A stretch of DNA of 64,000 nucleotides. Origin: Symsagittifera roscoffensis (lineage: Eukaryota > Xenacoelomorpha > Acoela > Convolutidae). Under the pieces are notes generated by a model. The model saw only the letters and a program-made list of their open reading frames with translations, had not been told where the DNA came from and ran no database searches. Position numbers and translations under genes: made by a program. Within the stretch, counting starts at the first letter, position 1; every line of letters starts with the position of its first letter. The stretch spans positions 93,597,845 through 93,661,844 of the forward strand of contig NC_087062.1 of NCBI RefSeq assembly GCF_963678635.1, written 5' to 3'. Below are positions 1 through 11,674 of the stretch, one piece after another.

Positions 1-1778
1 TTAGTGGCTGCTAGTTAAGTGATAACAAATGCTGCTAGGTAAGCGATATCAAATGCCTGATTGGAATGTTGTTCCACGGACTCCATATTTTGACCAAAAC
101 CTTTAATTTTTTTCCATGCATGCTAAATAATCGGTCTGTGTTTAATGTTTTGCTGTTTTAATTCACAAAATTTAGTTTTCTTTTTTCACATTTAAACTAG
201 CGTTTTTCAAAATTCGATTCACAAGAAAATATGGGAATTTCACCTGCCAGGATGTTTCCATGTTTTGGGGCGCTGGATTTTTGGAGCAAGTTTGCCAGTT
301 TGAAGGAAACTGACTTTGAAGCGCAATTTTAATCATTTTGAAGTCATGAAGCTTTAATGCTGTTTCACTTGATAATGCGATGCTGATCATTATGACATCT
401 TTGAGTTGTTTTGAACTAGAGGTTTTTCCCAAATTTTTTGTTTTAAGCAGGCACTGGGTTTTAGAAATTTAATACTAAAAAGGGTAACTTAATAGGTGCT
501 AGGTAAATAAGAGGACAAGACATCGAGATGACATGACATTAAAACGACAAAGGAAAGTCAAAACATGCAAATTGATCTGATCGGCTTTAAGCTAATTATT
601 TTTCTTAGAAATACAAATGGAGAATTTGTGTGTGCTGTCGTCCTTAAATTCAACCAAACGCTGTTGTCGTCTTAACAGCTCTAGTCTTGTTTGCTGGACA
701 ATAACTTACTGGTTACTTTTTGATAAACGATTTCTATTTACTAGTAACTGCAAACTCCCTAAAATTCTGTGATGAATTCAAGCAGAAAGTCCTGCGTGTA
801 TTCAAGCTCAAATCTGAAAGGCTGAAAATTTTTACTTTTAATTAAGTGAATTATCTCCTCCCTATTTTGTTTTAAGGGGGAGATAGTTCACTTAGTCCAG
901 AAATCCTTTCGAGGGTTTTCTTCTGAAGCGTTAAGTGTTTAAATGTATAAAAAAATTAAGTATCCTTCAAAGGATTGTTAAAATGGTCATTGCTGAAAAG
1001 GAGAAACAATTAACTCAAATCAATTGTCTCTAATGCTTCGGGGACCGTAACTCTAGCATAAGTATAAAATAGCATAAAAATTCAAATCTTTTGAAACGAA
1101 GTTCAATTACATATTAGCCGATCAGATTTACGATACTTATCCTAACTTTTCTATTCAGGCTATCTATCTCTATATTTTATATCAAAAATTTGTTTGTAAA
1201 TGAGCACAAAAAAATTGGCTTACCTTTTAATTTTTTTTCAAAAAATAAAGAAAATGAATAAATAGTCATGCATGTGCCATTAAATGACCCATGCCGAAAT
1301 GTTCTTTCAGTTATTTTAGAATCACGATATGAAATGCTTTTTTCGAGAAAAGAAAATTTAGTTACAAGCACCTGATAACACGTAAAAAAGCAAAAAAAAG
1401 CGTATGCTATTTTGTCTATATGCTATTTTATACAGCCTCAATCCTCAGCTATTTTTCGTATCTATTTACCCTTGCGATAATTTATTATGCATCTCGGGTC
1501 AGTTAGTTGACTGCGATTTGGGTGGTAGCTGGTTGCTTAAATTTATAATACTAATTTAAAAACACTTCGTGTTAAATGCGATCTTCGCGGTTGCATAATG
1601 AGAGTGTTATAGCCTAATTACGCAAGCAATGCTTCTGTTTTAGCATGAACTATCCTTTTTTTCAAACCGAAGCCGCAAATATTGTTGCGACGCAAATACT
1701 ATTGCGATAAAATGTGTTCATTTTGATCAATAACTAGCTATTAAGTATAGCCAATGCTAAGGATATTAACACCGACTA
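1..1778. other. intergenic AT-rich stretch, no gene seen
   Basis: AT-rich sequence with only short frames that carry no recognisable domain, no splice-bounded conserved peptide and no composition shift. I see no gene here. Confidence 0.6.
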
Positions 1779-2262
1779 TTATTGTTCCGACTTTTGTAAC
1801 GAAAGTAACGGAATATTTGTGCTTTGGTCGTTTTTTCCTTCGGACAAATTTCGACTTTAAGTAGCCATTTTGGACGGATTTAGCCATTTTGGACGGTAGC
1901 CATTTTGGACGGATGCCATTCAAAAGGCATTGTTGTTCTGAGCCTAAGTTTGAAAAGATATTTCACCTGTAATCATTTTTCGTAAAGTTATTGGGGTTTA
2001 AAAATTACCATTTTGGCCAATTTGGGACAATTAACGCGCGATATATTTTGCGCTATCGCTATGAACGCGTAAGCGGAGATTTAATCGGTCAAAGAACTCG
2101 TCCAAATTGGTTGAAAGAAGCTTATTTGTCACAATTGATTTGTTTCTAGGAGCGAAATTTATCACTTTGTACTTAATATGGCCTGTGGAAAAAAACGTTC
2201 ATTTTAATTTTATTACAATATATTTTTTCATTTTATTACTGCTCCATGGACTGCTCTATAAA
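1779..2262 (+). mobile_element. Helentron-like repeat family D, 3'-truncated copy
   Basis: Starts with the family's 5' motif TTATTGTTCCGACTTTTG followed by the short palindrome around CGAAAG. It then runs collinear with the copies near 28.7, 29.3 and 30.5 kb: the GTGCT block, the AATTTGGGACAATTAACGCGCG block, the GTAAGCGGAGATTTAATC block and the TACTGCTCCAT block near the 3' end. The final hairpin end (CAGGGC..GCCCTG plus CAGTCTTG) is missing; the copy breaks off just before the AT microsatellite. Strand refers to the hairpin end being 3'. Confidence 0.75.
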
Positions 2263-2286
2263 TTGAGGCATGTTAGTTGGTAATTT

Positions 2287-2291
<5 letters not shown>

Positions 2292-2362
<71 letters not shown>
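2292..2362. repeat. (AT)n microsatellite
   Basis: About 35 uninterrupted TA/AT dinucleotides, directly downstream of a truncated repeat copy. Confidence 0.97.
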
Positions 2363-2364
<2 letters not shown>

Positions 2365-2429
2365 AAATGACTGGTACTGCAAATGCGTCATAATTGGCGT
2401 GCGTCACTTCAGAAATTTTGTAGACTCAA

Positions 2430-2512
2430 AGTTTTAATCATTCGATTTTTCCCAGTAGCGTTATCGGTCATATTTTTGCTTGTTTATGCGAAGTGCAACT
2501 TCGCCTCTATGT
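2430..2512 (+). repeat. SINE 3'-end fragment
   Basis: Ends with GCGAAGTGCAACTTCGCCTC, the same 3' tail seen at the ends of the SINE copies near 10.25, 14.94 and 16.47 kb. No tRNA-like head is present, so this is a 3' fragment. Confidence 0.45.
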
Positions 2513-2984
2513 TAAAAATTCTATGTCGATTGCCGCGAGGTCCGTTGTGATAGTCAGTATACAATTCAAAGCAAGGATACCCGTTTTCTGTGCAATTAGG
2601 ACAGAAATTTCCGACCAAATTCTCAAAAAACTGCAAAAAATGTCCATTGTTTTGTGAGTGATTCGATAAGAAATCAATACGAGCACGTAGAAAGCTAGTA
2701 AATAATAGCTTATCTGCAACAGTTGTTTTTGAAAAACGAGTAACAAAAAAATTAATAAACAAAATTCAGTATTCGGTTAATTAAAAAACTTTATTGCCAA
2801 AGAATCTTTGAATTAAGCTTCCAAAACTAGTTTTTTCCCGGCGTAACATCAAGTTTTTCATTTCTTAACTAAAATTTTTGGTCCAATTTGAGCGAGTGAC
2901 GAGTGAAGCGAGCGTGTAAGTCTCGCACTCTCTCGATTTAGACTAAAATTCAAGAGTTTTTTTTTCGAAACACATTTTTTTGAA

Positions 2985-3115
2985 ATTTATAAAGTACTTA
3001 GAATCACGACTGAAAGGGCTTTACGATATATCACTCGACTCATTCCTTTAAAAAAAATTTGGTACCTGATGTTTTTGTGGAACACCCGAAAAACTTAAAT
3101 TAGATAAAGTTTCTT
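2985..3115 (+). repeat. dispersed repeat family E, fragment
   Basis: Shares the string AATCACGACTGAAAGGGCTT, then ATATATCACTCGAC and GGTACCTGAT, in the same order as the copy near 58.6-58.7 kb. The copy near 18.7-18.9 kb carries the same blocks in reverse. It codes for nothing recognisable and is probably a non-autonomous transposon remnant. Confidence 0.6.
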
Positions 3116-3599
3116 CCTATTTTGACTAAATGCGAAGAAGCGCATCAAAACTATTTGATAAAAGCACCAAACCAATTTATTTTTCCAAATTGTTTAACGG
3201 AATAGTTCAAAAATATTAAATATAAATGAATGATGAAATGATGTAACCGAAAATGCAGCGGTGCGTTCGTTTGAATCTGTTACACTGGCAACTTGAAAAC
3301 TAATGGACCACTATATTTTGCTTCAAAGTTTAAGATCGCTAAACAGTAATTTTTTAATAATGCGCTGGAATATGTTAGTGATTTGTCTCAGTAACCAATA
3401 CTTGGTGATTTAACCGATACTGGATGTTAAAACAACACGGATATCCAGTGTTTTTCAGTTCCAGGTTATCATGAGCTAGATTTGTCGAATCACAAAATAA
3501 GAGATGGTGCGTGGGTGGGATAAGCAATTACGTCGAAATGTAAATTAGTTACAAAAATGTAGCATGAACAAACCATCACAAAATTCAAATACTAACAAT

Positions 3600-4860
3600 T
3601 TTCCAGTCAATTTAGTGTTTGTTTCGACAAGTTTGAGGTTAGCAACCAAGTAGTGGGATGTCCGGGTTCTCAGGGGGGTTGCAATTTGGCTTCCAAATAT
3701 GAATACCCAAATTCGTTTAGTTTACGAGATTCGACAATTTTTGTGAGTTTCCTCAAATTTTTCAGGAAACTTAGATTCAAAACATTTCACAAATATAAAC
3801 TTTCAACCGTTTAGTTGGGTGCTGCCAGGGTACTTGCAAGGGTTGCAAATCTGGCCCACAAATGTGACTGCTTAAATGTTTTCAGCTTTCGAGATATGAC
3901 GTTCTTAGTAATTTCTTTTAAAAATTCCAGAAAACAGATTTAATAATTTCATAAAACTTAAACTTCCTAACCCTGTAGTTGGTTCCTTTCAGGGTACCTT
4001 CAGGAGATTAAAATTTTGCTTTAGTTTGTGAGTGCTCAATTATTTTAGTTATCGAGATATGACGTTGTTTAGGTTTTTTTTTTTCATTAAAAAGTTTATC
4101 AAAGTTTGAATTCTCTACCGTGTAGCTGAGTGCTGGCAGGGAACTCTCAGAAGATGCAAGTCTTGGCTCTATATTTGACTGCGCAATTCTTTTTTATTTT
4201 CGAGATCTGACCTTTTTTCTGATTTTTTTCAAAATTTTTCAAAGAATTTAGATATAAAAACATCACAAAACTTAATATTCCAAATCTTCTTAATCTTCAA
4301 ATTTTTTAGTGTTTTTCAAGGTTTTTTCGTTTTCCAAAAATATTTTATGAAAGATTGAATTTTCAAGGCTGTAGTTGGGTGCTGTCAGGGTACGCTCAGG
4401 GGTCTCAATTCTTGCCTTCAGTATGACCGCTGAAAAGCTTTTTGTTTCTGAGATATGACGTTTTTTTTATGTTTTTTCCGAAAATTTTCAATAAACGTAG
4501 ATATGCAGTTTATAAAATCAGAATTTCACAGCCATATAGCTGGGTGCTTCTTCGGTTAATCTCAGGGTTTGCAAATTGTTCATCCAATTGAGACTGCAGA
4601 AATCTTTTTAGCTTCCAAGATATGACGTTTTTTCAATATTTTAAAAGTTCTTATTGATAAATATGAATTAGATAAGACTTTCCAAAATTTGAAAGCCTCA
4701 ACCCAATTGAGACTGCAGTTCATCCAATTGAGACTGCAGAAATCTTTTTAGCTTCCAAGATATGACGTTTTTTCAATATTTTAAAAATTCTTATTGATAA
4801 ATATGAATTAGATAAGACTTTCCAAAATTTGAAAGCCTCAACCCTATAGCGTGGTGGAAT
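3600..4860. repeat. degenerate tandem array, unit about 150-190 bp
   Basis: A cassette recurs six to eight times: a GTAGTTGGGTGCTG-like start, then CAGGGTAC..CTCAGGGG, then GCAAAT..GACTGC, then TTTTTAGCTTTCGAGATATG followed by ACGTTTTTT, ending in T-rich and A-rich filler. Units differ by substitutions and small indels. The same cassette forms a second array at about 54.4-55.0 kb. It looks like an old satellite or a repeat-bearing transposon body. No reading frame is kept. Confidence 0.8.
4581..4844. repeat. recent 140-bp tandem duplication inside the array
   Basis: Bases 4581-4704 and 4721-4844 are almost identical over 124 bp (one difference seen, G versus A, in the TTTTAAAAGTTC stretch). 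The offset is 140 bp. This pair is far more alike than the other units of the array, so it is a recent duplication. Confidence 0.92.
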
Positions 4861-4899
4861 GATGTCCGGTTGCAGATGTGGCCTTCATCATAATATAGA

Positions 4900-6659
4900 T
4901 GCTCCATTTTTTTTGAAATTGACTTTTTTTCGCTATTTCAAATTTTCATTTTATTAAGAATTAAAGAAAGAAAAAAGAGTCTGATGTTAGGTTAATTACG
5001 CCGGGTTAAATGATTGATGGCAGCAAATGATATACGTAGGAGATAATGAAAATACATAACATAGTTAACAAGAATCGCATTTATGAATCAATGATTTTGC
5101 TAATGAAGTTGTTTAATTTTTTTTTTAATTATGGAAAGTGCAGTTGTATGATGTCGGCCATTTTTGGGCTTTGCTTCTGTGTTAAAAAAAATTGTAACCC
5201 AGTAGTTTTAGAGATATGACCATATAACTTTGAAAAACAACCTTCAAATTGTTATTATTTTTTTCAAATATTACAATTTTTCAAATATAAAGCGTTGTTG
5301 GATGATGCCTCCCATCTATCGTTACGGTTGATTTCATTTCTTTGTTTTTCTAAGTATATTTTATATGTAGGCAATTCTCACGATCAATTATCTGTCTGAT
5401 GCACTTGAGTTGCGTCACATGTTAGTTACAAATTATTATTCCTTGAAACATCTGCATATTTTTGAAATGATGAATATTGTTAAGTTTTATATGAACAACA
5501 TCAATATGAACACAAACAAATCAGTAACCACAATTGAGCTCGAACCACAATTGAGCTTAAAGCTTTGGTTACACTTACATTTTTAAAAAGAACAATAGAT
5601 TTGATTGAAATTTAATTGTTGGTCGCATGAAAATCTATTAAGCTCAACAGGACAAGTTGAAGAATCAATTGGTAAACTTTTTTTGTTCCGATAACGCAGA
5701 ATGTTTTCTGTATTTTTTGAATGAAAATGTTTTGATTAGTGGTCTATTTTTGCTTAGAGGCGTCACACTGGCCATCAACTGCCTCCTGACGATCTCGCAA
5801 GTTTGCTTGAACTTAAAATTGTCCTGGAAACGAATTATCATGGAAAATAAATGTTATTTATATTATAATTTTTACCTCGCAGTAAACTATCATGCGATCA
5901 TAATGTGTTAACAGATATCTGTCATTATAACAATTTTGATTTTTTGCCTTGAATTGTTTTATAGTAGATGTTTCTGATTATTTCTATATACCCTAGCTTA
6001 ATTTTCAAATTTGTTTTACAACTAAAAAACTACGTCTAATCCTTAATACAGTCTGCATTTATAACAGAGAAGTTGGTAATCTTTAGAATTTTGAGGCATA
6101 TTTGAAAGATGTCTTTCTCTTCTCGTTTAAATTTTGCTCGTTTTGTAAGACTATTTTGTATTTTTTTTTCATCCCTGAAATGAACATCCCTGCTCTAAAA
6201 TCAACAATGTAATATCGAATGAAGAAATAGATCAATGCCTTAACCAAAAAAATTGAAACAAAGGCTTACGAACATTAGAAAAATTGACACCAATTAAGTT
6301 AAGAGCTACTTGTACAAGAATACGAAACCTATTTAATTTTTTTTATCAAGTTTGGTAAAAGTTTCGTAGTTTAAGCCATGAAATTAAAGGAAAAAGCATT
6401 GACAAAACGGATACATCAATTTCGAGATTTGTATATACTAGACAACAAGATCTTAAGTGAATTATTTTGTCTTTTTTTCAGTAAGTAAACAACACGTACG
6501 TTACACAAAAAAAATGCTAATTTTACTTTGCTCTTGAGGCATCCTTGACAGGCTCACTGCCTTTTGACATCCTCCCAAGTGTACTAATTTTAAAGAACTT
6601 GGAAATGAATTTAATTAATAGCAGATACTCCCTGCACCTCTGTTTAATTTAAGTGATAT
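4900..6659. other. intergenic stretch, no gene seen
   Basis: AT-rich. It has scattered short similarity to the tandem-array cassette (GAGATATGAC near 5.2 kb), but no supported gene. Confidence 0.5.
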
Positions 6660-6667
6660 AGTCTTCC

Positions 6668-6881
6668 GGCTCTTTTCCAGTCCCCCCTTTCAAATTCAAA
6701 TTTGAAAAGCTTATTTAACCTTGTCATAATGCAATGAAATTTGGCGTGGTGAACAAATCGACAACTGTGAACAGATTTTTTTCTTCATACTTTACAGCGT
6801 AACATCACGCATTTAGCCGTAATAACACGTAAAACAAACATAAAACTCGCTATTTTGAAAGGGGGGAACTGGAAAAGAGCC
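6668..6881. mobile_element. 214-bp MITE with TIRs and 8-bp target duplication
   Basis: The left end GGCTCTTTTCCAGTCCCCCC and the right end (reverse complement GGCTCTTTTCCAGTTCCCCC) are inverted repeats that continue into CTTTCAAA on both sides, about 27 bp. Both flanks carry the identical octamer AGTCTTCC (6660-6667 and 6882-6889). There is no coding capacity. An 8-bp duplication fits hAT, P or Merlin transposases; the GG start is closer to Merlin than to the usual hAT CAG start. The superfamily call is inference. Confidence 0.92.
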
Positions 6882-6889
6882 AGTCTTCC

Positions 6890-8903
6890 TCGAAGTGGCG
6901 GGTTGTGTGCTAATAACCTGCAGCTGGCGTTAGATTTGGTCTTCGATTTAAAAACTTAAGGTTAATAGAACTTCAGACGTTTAGTCTTGACGTTTGTCAA
7001 TGAAATAAATCAAATTCTAACTGCACCTGATTTAAGCATGTTTACCCTTGTTACCATTTGCTAGTTACTTCTTGTTTTGTTATATTTTTAACAGCCGATT
7101 GAAATCATAGACGTGAACAAAATAGTGTTCTGTGAGCATTATGCTAATTGTGCTGTTTGCAATGTGCTTAGGTGCATGAAATCTCTCTTCGAGTACAGAC
7201 CATTCAAAGAGTTAAAAGTAAACACAGTTGCTATCCTTTCCTCCATCCGCCAAAGTTCAGTTTGCCCTAAGTACTTTAAACCTATCAGCAGACCACGTGA
7301 ACGAAAAGCAACGACTCAAAAATACAAATTGCACCATTAAGATGTCATTCAACACGCTATTCTAACCCTCAAACCCGCCTCATTATTTTCAAGTTTCTTA
7401 AAATATATAATTTGAAATGTATTTACCACTTTTTAATGATGAAAATTTCGCAAATCACAAGTTAATTTAAATTTTTGTGTTCCATTCCCTTGTTTGAAAA
7501 AGTTTGTGAGCTAAATTTTATCAATATCGTAAAAAAAATCCCCTCTATATGATTCAAAGACGCTCTCCGATTCCAAACCAAAACCAAAATGATTTAATTT
7601 GGAATGTGATTAATATTTCTGTTATCTCGAAATGCGAGTTGTTTGTTGGCAAATATCACGAAGTGAGTTCTGAAATGTTATTCATACAAATCACTTATAG
7701 TTCTATTTCCCAGATACACTAAAGTAAGTTGCATATTCATTTCGTTACTGTCTGTTTCTCTATTTTCCGTTTTTTAAACGAGGTTATTTTAATGCGACTG
7801 CTTTTTTTTAGCTTGAAATGCTACTTTTTTCGATTTTTAAAAACCGAGATTTTTCTCGTTTTGTTTACGCAGTCATCAAATTTTAATAAATGTTCCTCCT
7901 GTGCGCCTTTTTTGCTTTGAAGCCAAATTTTGGTCGATAAAAAACTCTCAGCTTCATTTTATTGTCTGCCAAAACTATTGATGAACATTTATCAAAGAAA
8001 TGTTGTGGTAATGTTAAAAAATGCAAAATTGTATTCGTTTCAACGCGTAGTGCATAACATACTGATTGTTTGAGTCACGAGCTTTTACTTTTAAAAGATT
8101 TTGCTCTAAGCACGACTCCAGTAAACATTTATTATAATTATCTGTTAGTTTTGCACGTCTGAAATTGGCAACAGATACGTATTAAGTTCTACTCGGCCGA
8201 TTAGGCTGAAAGTTTGTCAGTGTGCTTTTTGAACGTCCCCCTAATTCTAAATCGGTAAGTATTTTTTGAAAATTTTTGGCTCAAATTGAATGTGTTGCTA
8301 AAGAATCTAAAGACAGCTGCTGATTCAATTTAACAGTTTCAGTTGAAACAAATCGTAAAAAAATACCAATGCTTGCATTAAGTAAAGATTAGTTAACAGA
8401 TGAGTAATTTACAAATTCGTTTTTCGAAGATTAACAATTAAAACGAGAGTTTATGAATCCAAAATTGGTTAGATTTTCAACTCAGTACAAAAAGAAGTTC
8501 TCAATTTCATTTTCCCGAAACTTGCTTACATGCTGTTTTCACATAGGCTAAGATATGCCATCAGATTCGCATGTGTTCTTGCTGAGAAGAGTTTTAGCGA
8601 ATCGATTGCTGACATTATAATTTTTGGAAACATCCACTCTGAGCCAAAAAATTTTTATGAATTCATTCAAAATTTTGCAATCAGGGTGGCTCGAAAAAAT
8701 TCCCATTTTTCATCATTTTAAAAGAGCATTAGAATCAAATATGTATCTGTTGCAAAATTCACAAACTTTTTTATTGCGTTTCCTTTTAGAGTTCAAAGAA
8801 CAAGATAGAAGTAGAAAAATCAGAAGAAGTCATCGTCAGAGTTTGTTTAATCAGAAATTCAATTCAGATTTATTATTCTTGTCCTAATCCTTTTGTCGGC
8901 CTG
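6890..8903. other. region upstream of the PI-PLC gene, no other gene seen
   Basis: AT-rich, with short open frames only and no recognised domains. It presumably holds the promoter and 5' UTR of the PI-PLC X-domain gene beginning at 8904, but no TATA box or other element can be singled out. Confidence 0.4.
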
Positions 8904-8996
8904 ATGGATTCGGATGAGTTGTCGACCTGTGGTAACAACCTCCAGAAGATTCCAGAGGGACTACTGCAGGACTGGATGAAGAATCTACCAGAACAG
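8904..8996 (+). CDS. PI-PLC X-domain protein, exon 1 (PLCXD-like)
   Basis: First coding exon: ATG at 8904, 31 codons, ending at a CAG|GTAACT donor in phase 0. The peptide ends DWMKNLPEQ. PLCXD proteins have a Trp-Met-x-x-Leu-Pro segment just before the catalytic domain, and joining this exon to the frame beginning at 11675 recreates that layout (..DWMKNLPEQ-VKQLPLASLAIPGSHD..). The ATG is the first in frame in this GC-richer block, and no acceptor is needed upstream. Splice signal, phase and homology all agree, so the exon is well supported although very short. Confidence 0.82.
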
Positions 8997-10074
8997 GTAA
9001 CTGAATTTGGCACTTCACTCGAATGTAAAGTAAAAGGGAACGAAAGCAAAAGGAAAAAGTGAGTTTACAAGAATCAAGAGAATTTACAACAAAAAGTGAA
9101 TTTACGACTTAAACATTTTCAAAGTGTTGTGCAGCAAAATTTAGATTGTTTTCTGGCCAGACAAACAAACTAAACTTTCGTATCGCTAACAACGCTTTGA
9201 ATTTGCACGATTTGTTCTGAAGAATTCATTTTTTTTCCTTTTGCTCTTCGAGAGTTAGAAGTACCTCTTTTGGGAACTTACTGCATTTGGTGGAACCTGT
9301 TTTTTTTTTTCACTCAGAACAAAATGATGAACGCTTGAAATCAACAATTGATAGTTATATAGAGGCTGAAATCTCTAAAAATATTGGGCGACATCGAAAG
9401 CGCATTAGAAATTGGAAAAATTGTGAACACGTGCTCATCAGCGCTTTCTGAAGAATATTTGATCGCATTTCAGTAACGTTTTTTTCTTTGATTACTTACA
9501 ATTTTTTAGTTATTTTGCAAGTTTGACTGATAATTGAGTCTAAGGAAATATCGATTGTGATCCAAAGAAAAACGGTACGTGGTTGGTTCATTGTCCGAGC
9601 GGTTATAATTTTTGAGCTGAGGAAAGCAAGGTTGTCTTGGCCATGATGCTAAAACAATGGAGAACAGTAAATTCTATGAAATCAAGTGGTTTTGTTTTTG
9701 ACAAACTTTAAAGGAATGATGATCTAAAAAAACGTTTGTAACGCAATCTCAAGCGAAGTGTTCAAAATTTGTTGTTTAGACAAACTACCTGAATTTTATA
9801 CAATTTAGAAAACCTATATTCAAAGATTTTTTGTGGATTTAAATTTAATATTGCGTTTTCAATAACGCCCGGTGTATTTTATCATTACACTAGCGTCAGC
9901 TTATTGTGTTATTACGAACCTTCTTTTTTTCTAACCTCGCTCGCAAATAAAAGTGTTCATTAAAAATGTTCACTTATTTGGAAATTTCACTGTAGCATTT
10001 GAAATTGCATAGCATCTGCTCTCTGCTTTATTTATGGCTAATTTTGAATCTTCTATCGTCTGTCTACTAAGAAG

Positions 10075-10262
10075 CTTCCGTGACCAGAGTGTGGTCAGTG
10101 TGTGTGACCATTAATCTCAAGGTCGCAGGTCGAATCTCAGCTGTAGACATCTTTTTTTGCAATTTTGAGGCTTATTTATACTTTTTCTTATTGTACTTTA
10201 TGAAGCTGCTTTTTGTCGTGTTTTCGCTAGTGTTAGCGAAGCGAAGCTTCGCCTCTGTGTTG
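10075..10262 (+). mobile_element. tRNA-derived SINE, short copy
   Basis: The head carries a box-A-like TGACCAGAGTGTGGTCAG and a box-B-like AGGTCGAATCTC, spaced as in tRNA genes, followed by a T-rich body. The tail GCGAAGCGAAGCTTCGCCTC is shared with the other SINE copies in the window. It lies in the PI-PLC intron in the gene's orientation. No target duplication was identified. Confidence 0.6.
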
Positions 10263-11044
10263 AAAATCAACGTTTTTTTGAGTTTTCCAACGTTTTGAAC
10301 CATTTTGTATGCGAGCTGAAAAAGACTATGCACATAGCTGAGGAAGAAATTGTGCACGTAAAATAATTGTTTGCGAATTCTTGGAACACACAATGGAATA
10401 CCAAAATTTGGATTTTTAATTAAAAAACAAGAAATGCTAAGTCTGTCATAAATTGATTCAGACGAAAATGAAGCAAAAAGTACGCAATTTTTGAATTGAA
10501 GAAAGCAGAACCAAATGAGATAACGAGCCCAATGAAATTTCAATTTCCTGTTCAATTTCTTCGAGACCTATGAGAAAAGTTGATTTGGTCGATTATATAT
10601 AACTAATTTTACCACTGCGGACTTAGAATACTACTTCCGAGACCTATGAAAAGGATTGATACTTTCAAAGTTTGTGAATTTAAGACAATTGCAGTTTCTA
10701 TTTTACCCGATCAGATTAAATTGTTCCACTCTCTCCAGAGTAAGCAAAAGAATGACTTTCCAGAACTTGTAGATAAATTGATTAAAGCTAATAATGCTCG
10801 AATGGGTTTGTAGTTTTAATTATTTCATTAATCAGGCTTCTGCATATGTTTTCGTTGCAATGCACAGCTTCGTTATATTTTTGAACCATATTTTTTTGTT
10901 ATTCTGAAGTTTAAATTTACCAAGAACCATATCAGCTTATATGTACCAAGAACCAATCAGATTAAGGTTTATTCTAAAATGGGCGATGACGCGTAATAAG
11001 GTATCTACTTTTAGTATCTTGAATTGATAATCAATTTCAATCCA

Positions 11045-11115
11045 ATGACTAATTCGATCTATTTAGCCAAGTGGTAAAGCCGATACTTGAGAAGACAAAG
11101 GCTCGTTCATCGAAT
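11045..11115 (+). repeat. tRNA-like SINE head fragment
   Basis: TAGCCAAGTGGTAAAGCC matches an RNA polymerase III box A, followed about 35 bp later by GTTCATCGAATC, a disrupted box B. I see no closed cloverleaf, so it reads as a SINE head or tRNA pseudogene and not as a working tRNA. Confidence 0.4.
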
Positions 11116-11674
11116 CAGGGAGTGACCTGTTTTGTGCACTGTCAATTTTCTCTTTTTCGAAATCCTCCTTTCCTGACTATTGTGTGTTGCTTATTTTTCT
11201 TGGCTCAGTTCCCACATCACGCGTTTTTCTTGTAGGTTGAGCTTTTTAAACAATTTTAGAAGACCATGTCCAGCATTTGCAATGGAGCAGGTAATTGAGT
11301 TTTGAACAATTTTCGTTTTTCGCAATTTAATCTTTTTGTTCGCCGGTTTCGGCTTTGGTTATATATGCTTACTTGGCTCATTTTAACTCGTTCAAAGAGC
11401 AAAAATAGAACTCGTTCAAAGTTCGGCTTCAGCTATTGCTCGGTTTGAAAGTTTCGGATATTTTTTTAATGAATTTTTATTTTGTTTTGAAACTCAATGG
11501 CTTCAGTGTCTGTTTCGTTCGGCTAACTGCCATGTTATGTTCGTGTTATATCGCAAGTAGCGAGACACTCAAAGCATCAAAAACTATAAGGTGATTCTTC
11601 TGAGCAAGTTGCAGAGAAATTGGTACTTAGTTTCTAATGAATATCTCTCTGATTTTGTAGTTGGTCTACTTTAG

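Larger units (their letters stand above)
8997..11674 (+). other. intron of the PI-PLC gene
   Basis: A 2.7-kb phase-0 intron: donor GTAACT at 8997, acceptor CTACTTTAG ending at 11674. It contains a SINE copy (10075-10262) and a second tRNA-like stretch (about 11045-11115). No other exon was recognised. Confidence 0.75.

Noticed and set aside
2484-2762. Cys-containing minus-strand frame (92 codons)
   Set aside because: Starts inside a SINE tail, no splice signals consistent with a gene, and the Cys motif recurs elsewhere as a repeat.
10172-10555. 127-codon minus-strand frame
   Set aside because: Overlaps a SINE tail on the other strand, is rich in Phe/Lys from T/A-rich DNA, and has no domain or splice support.
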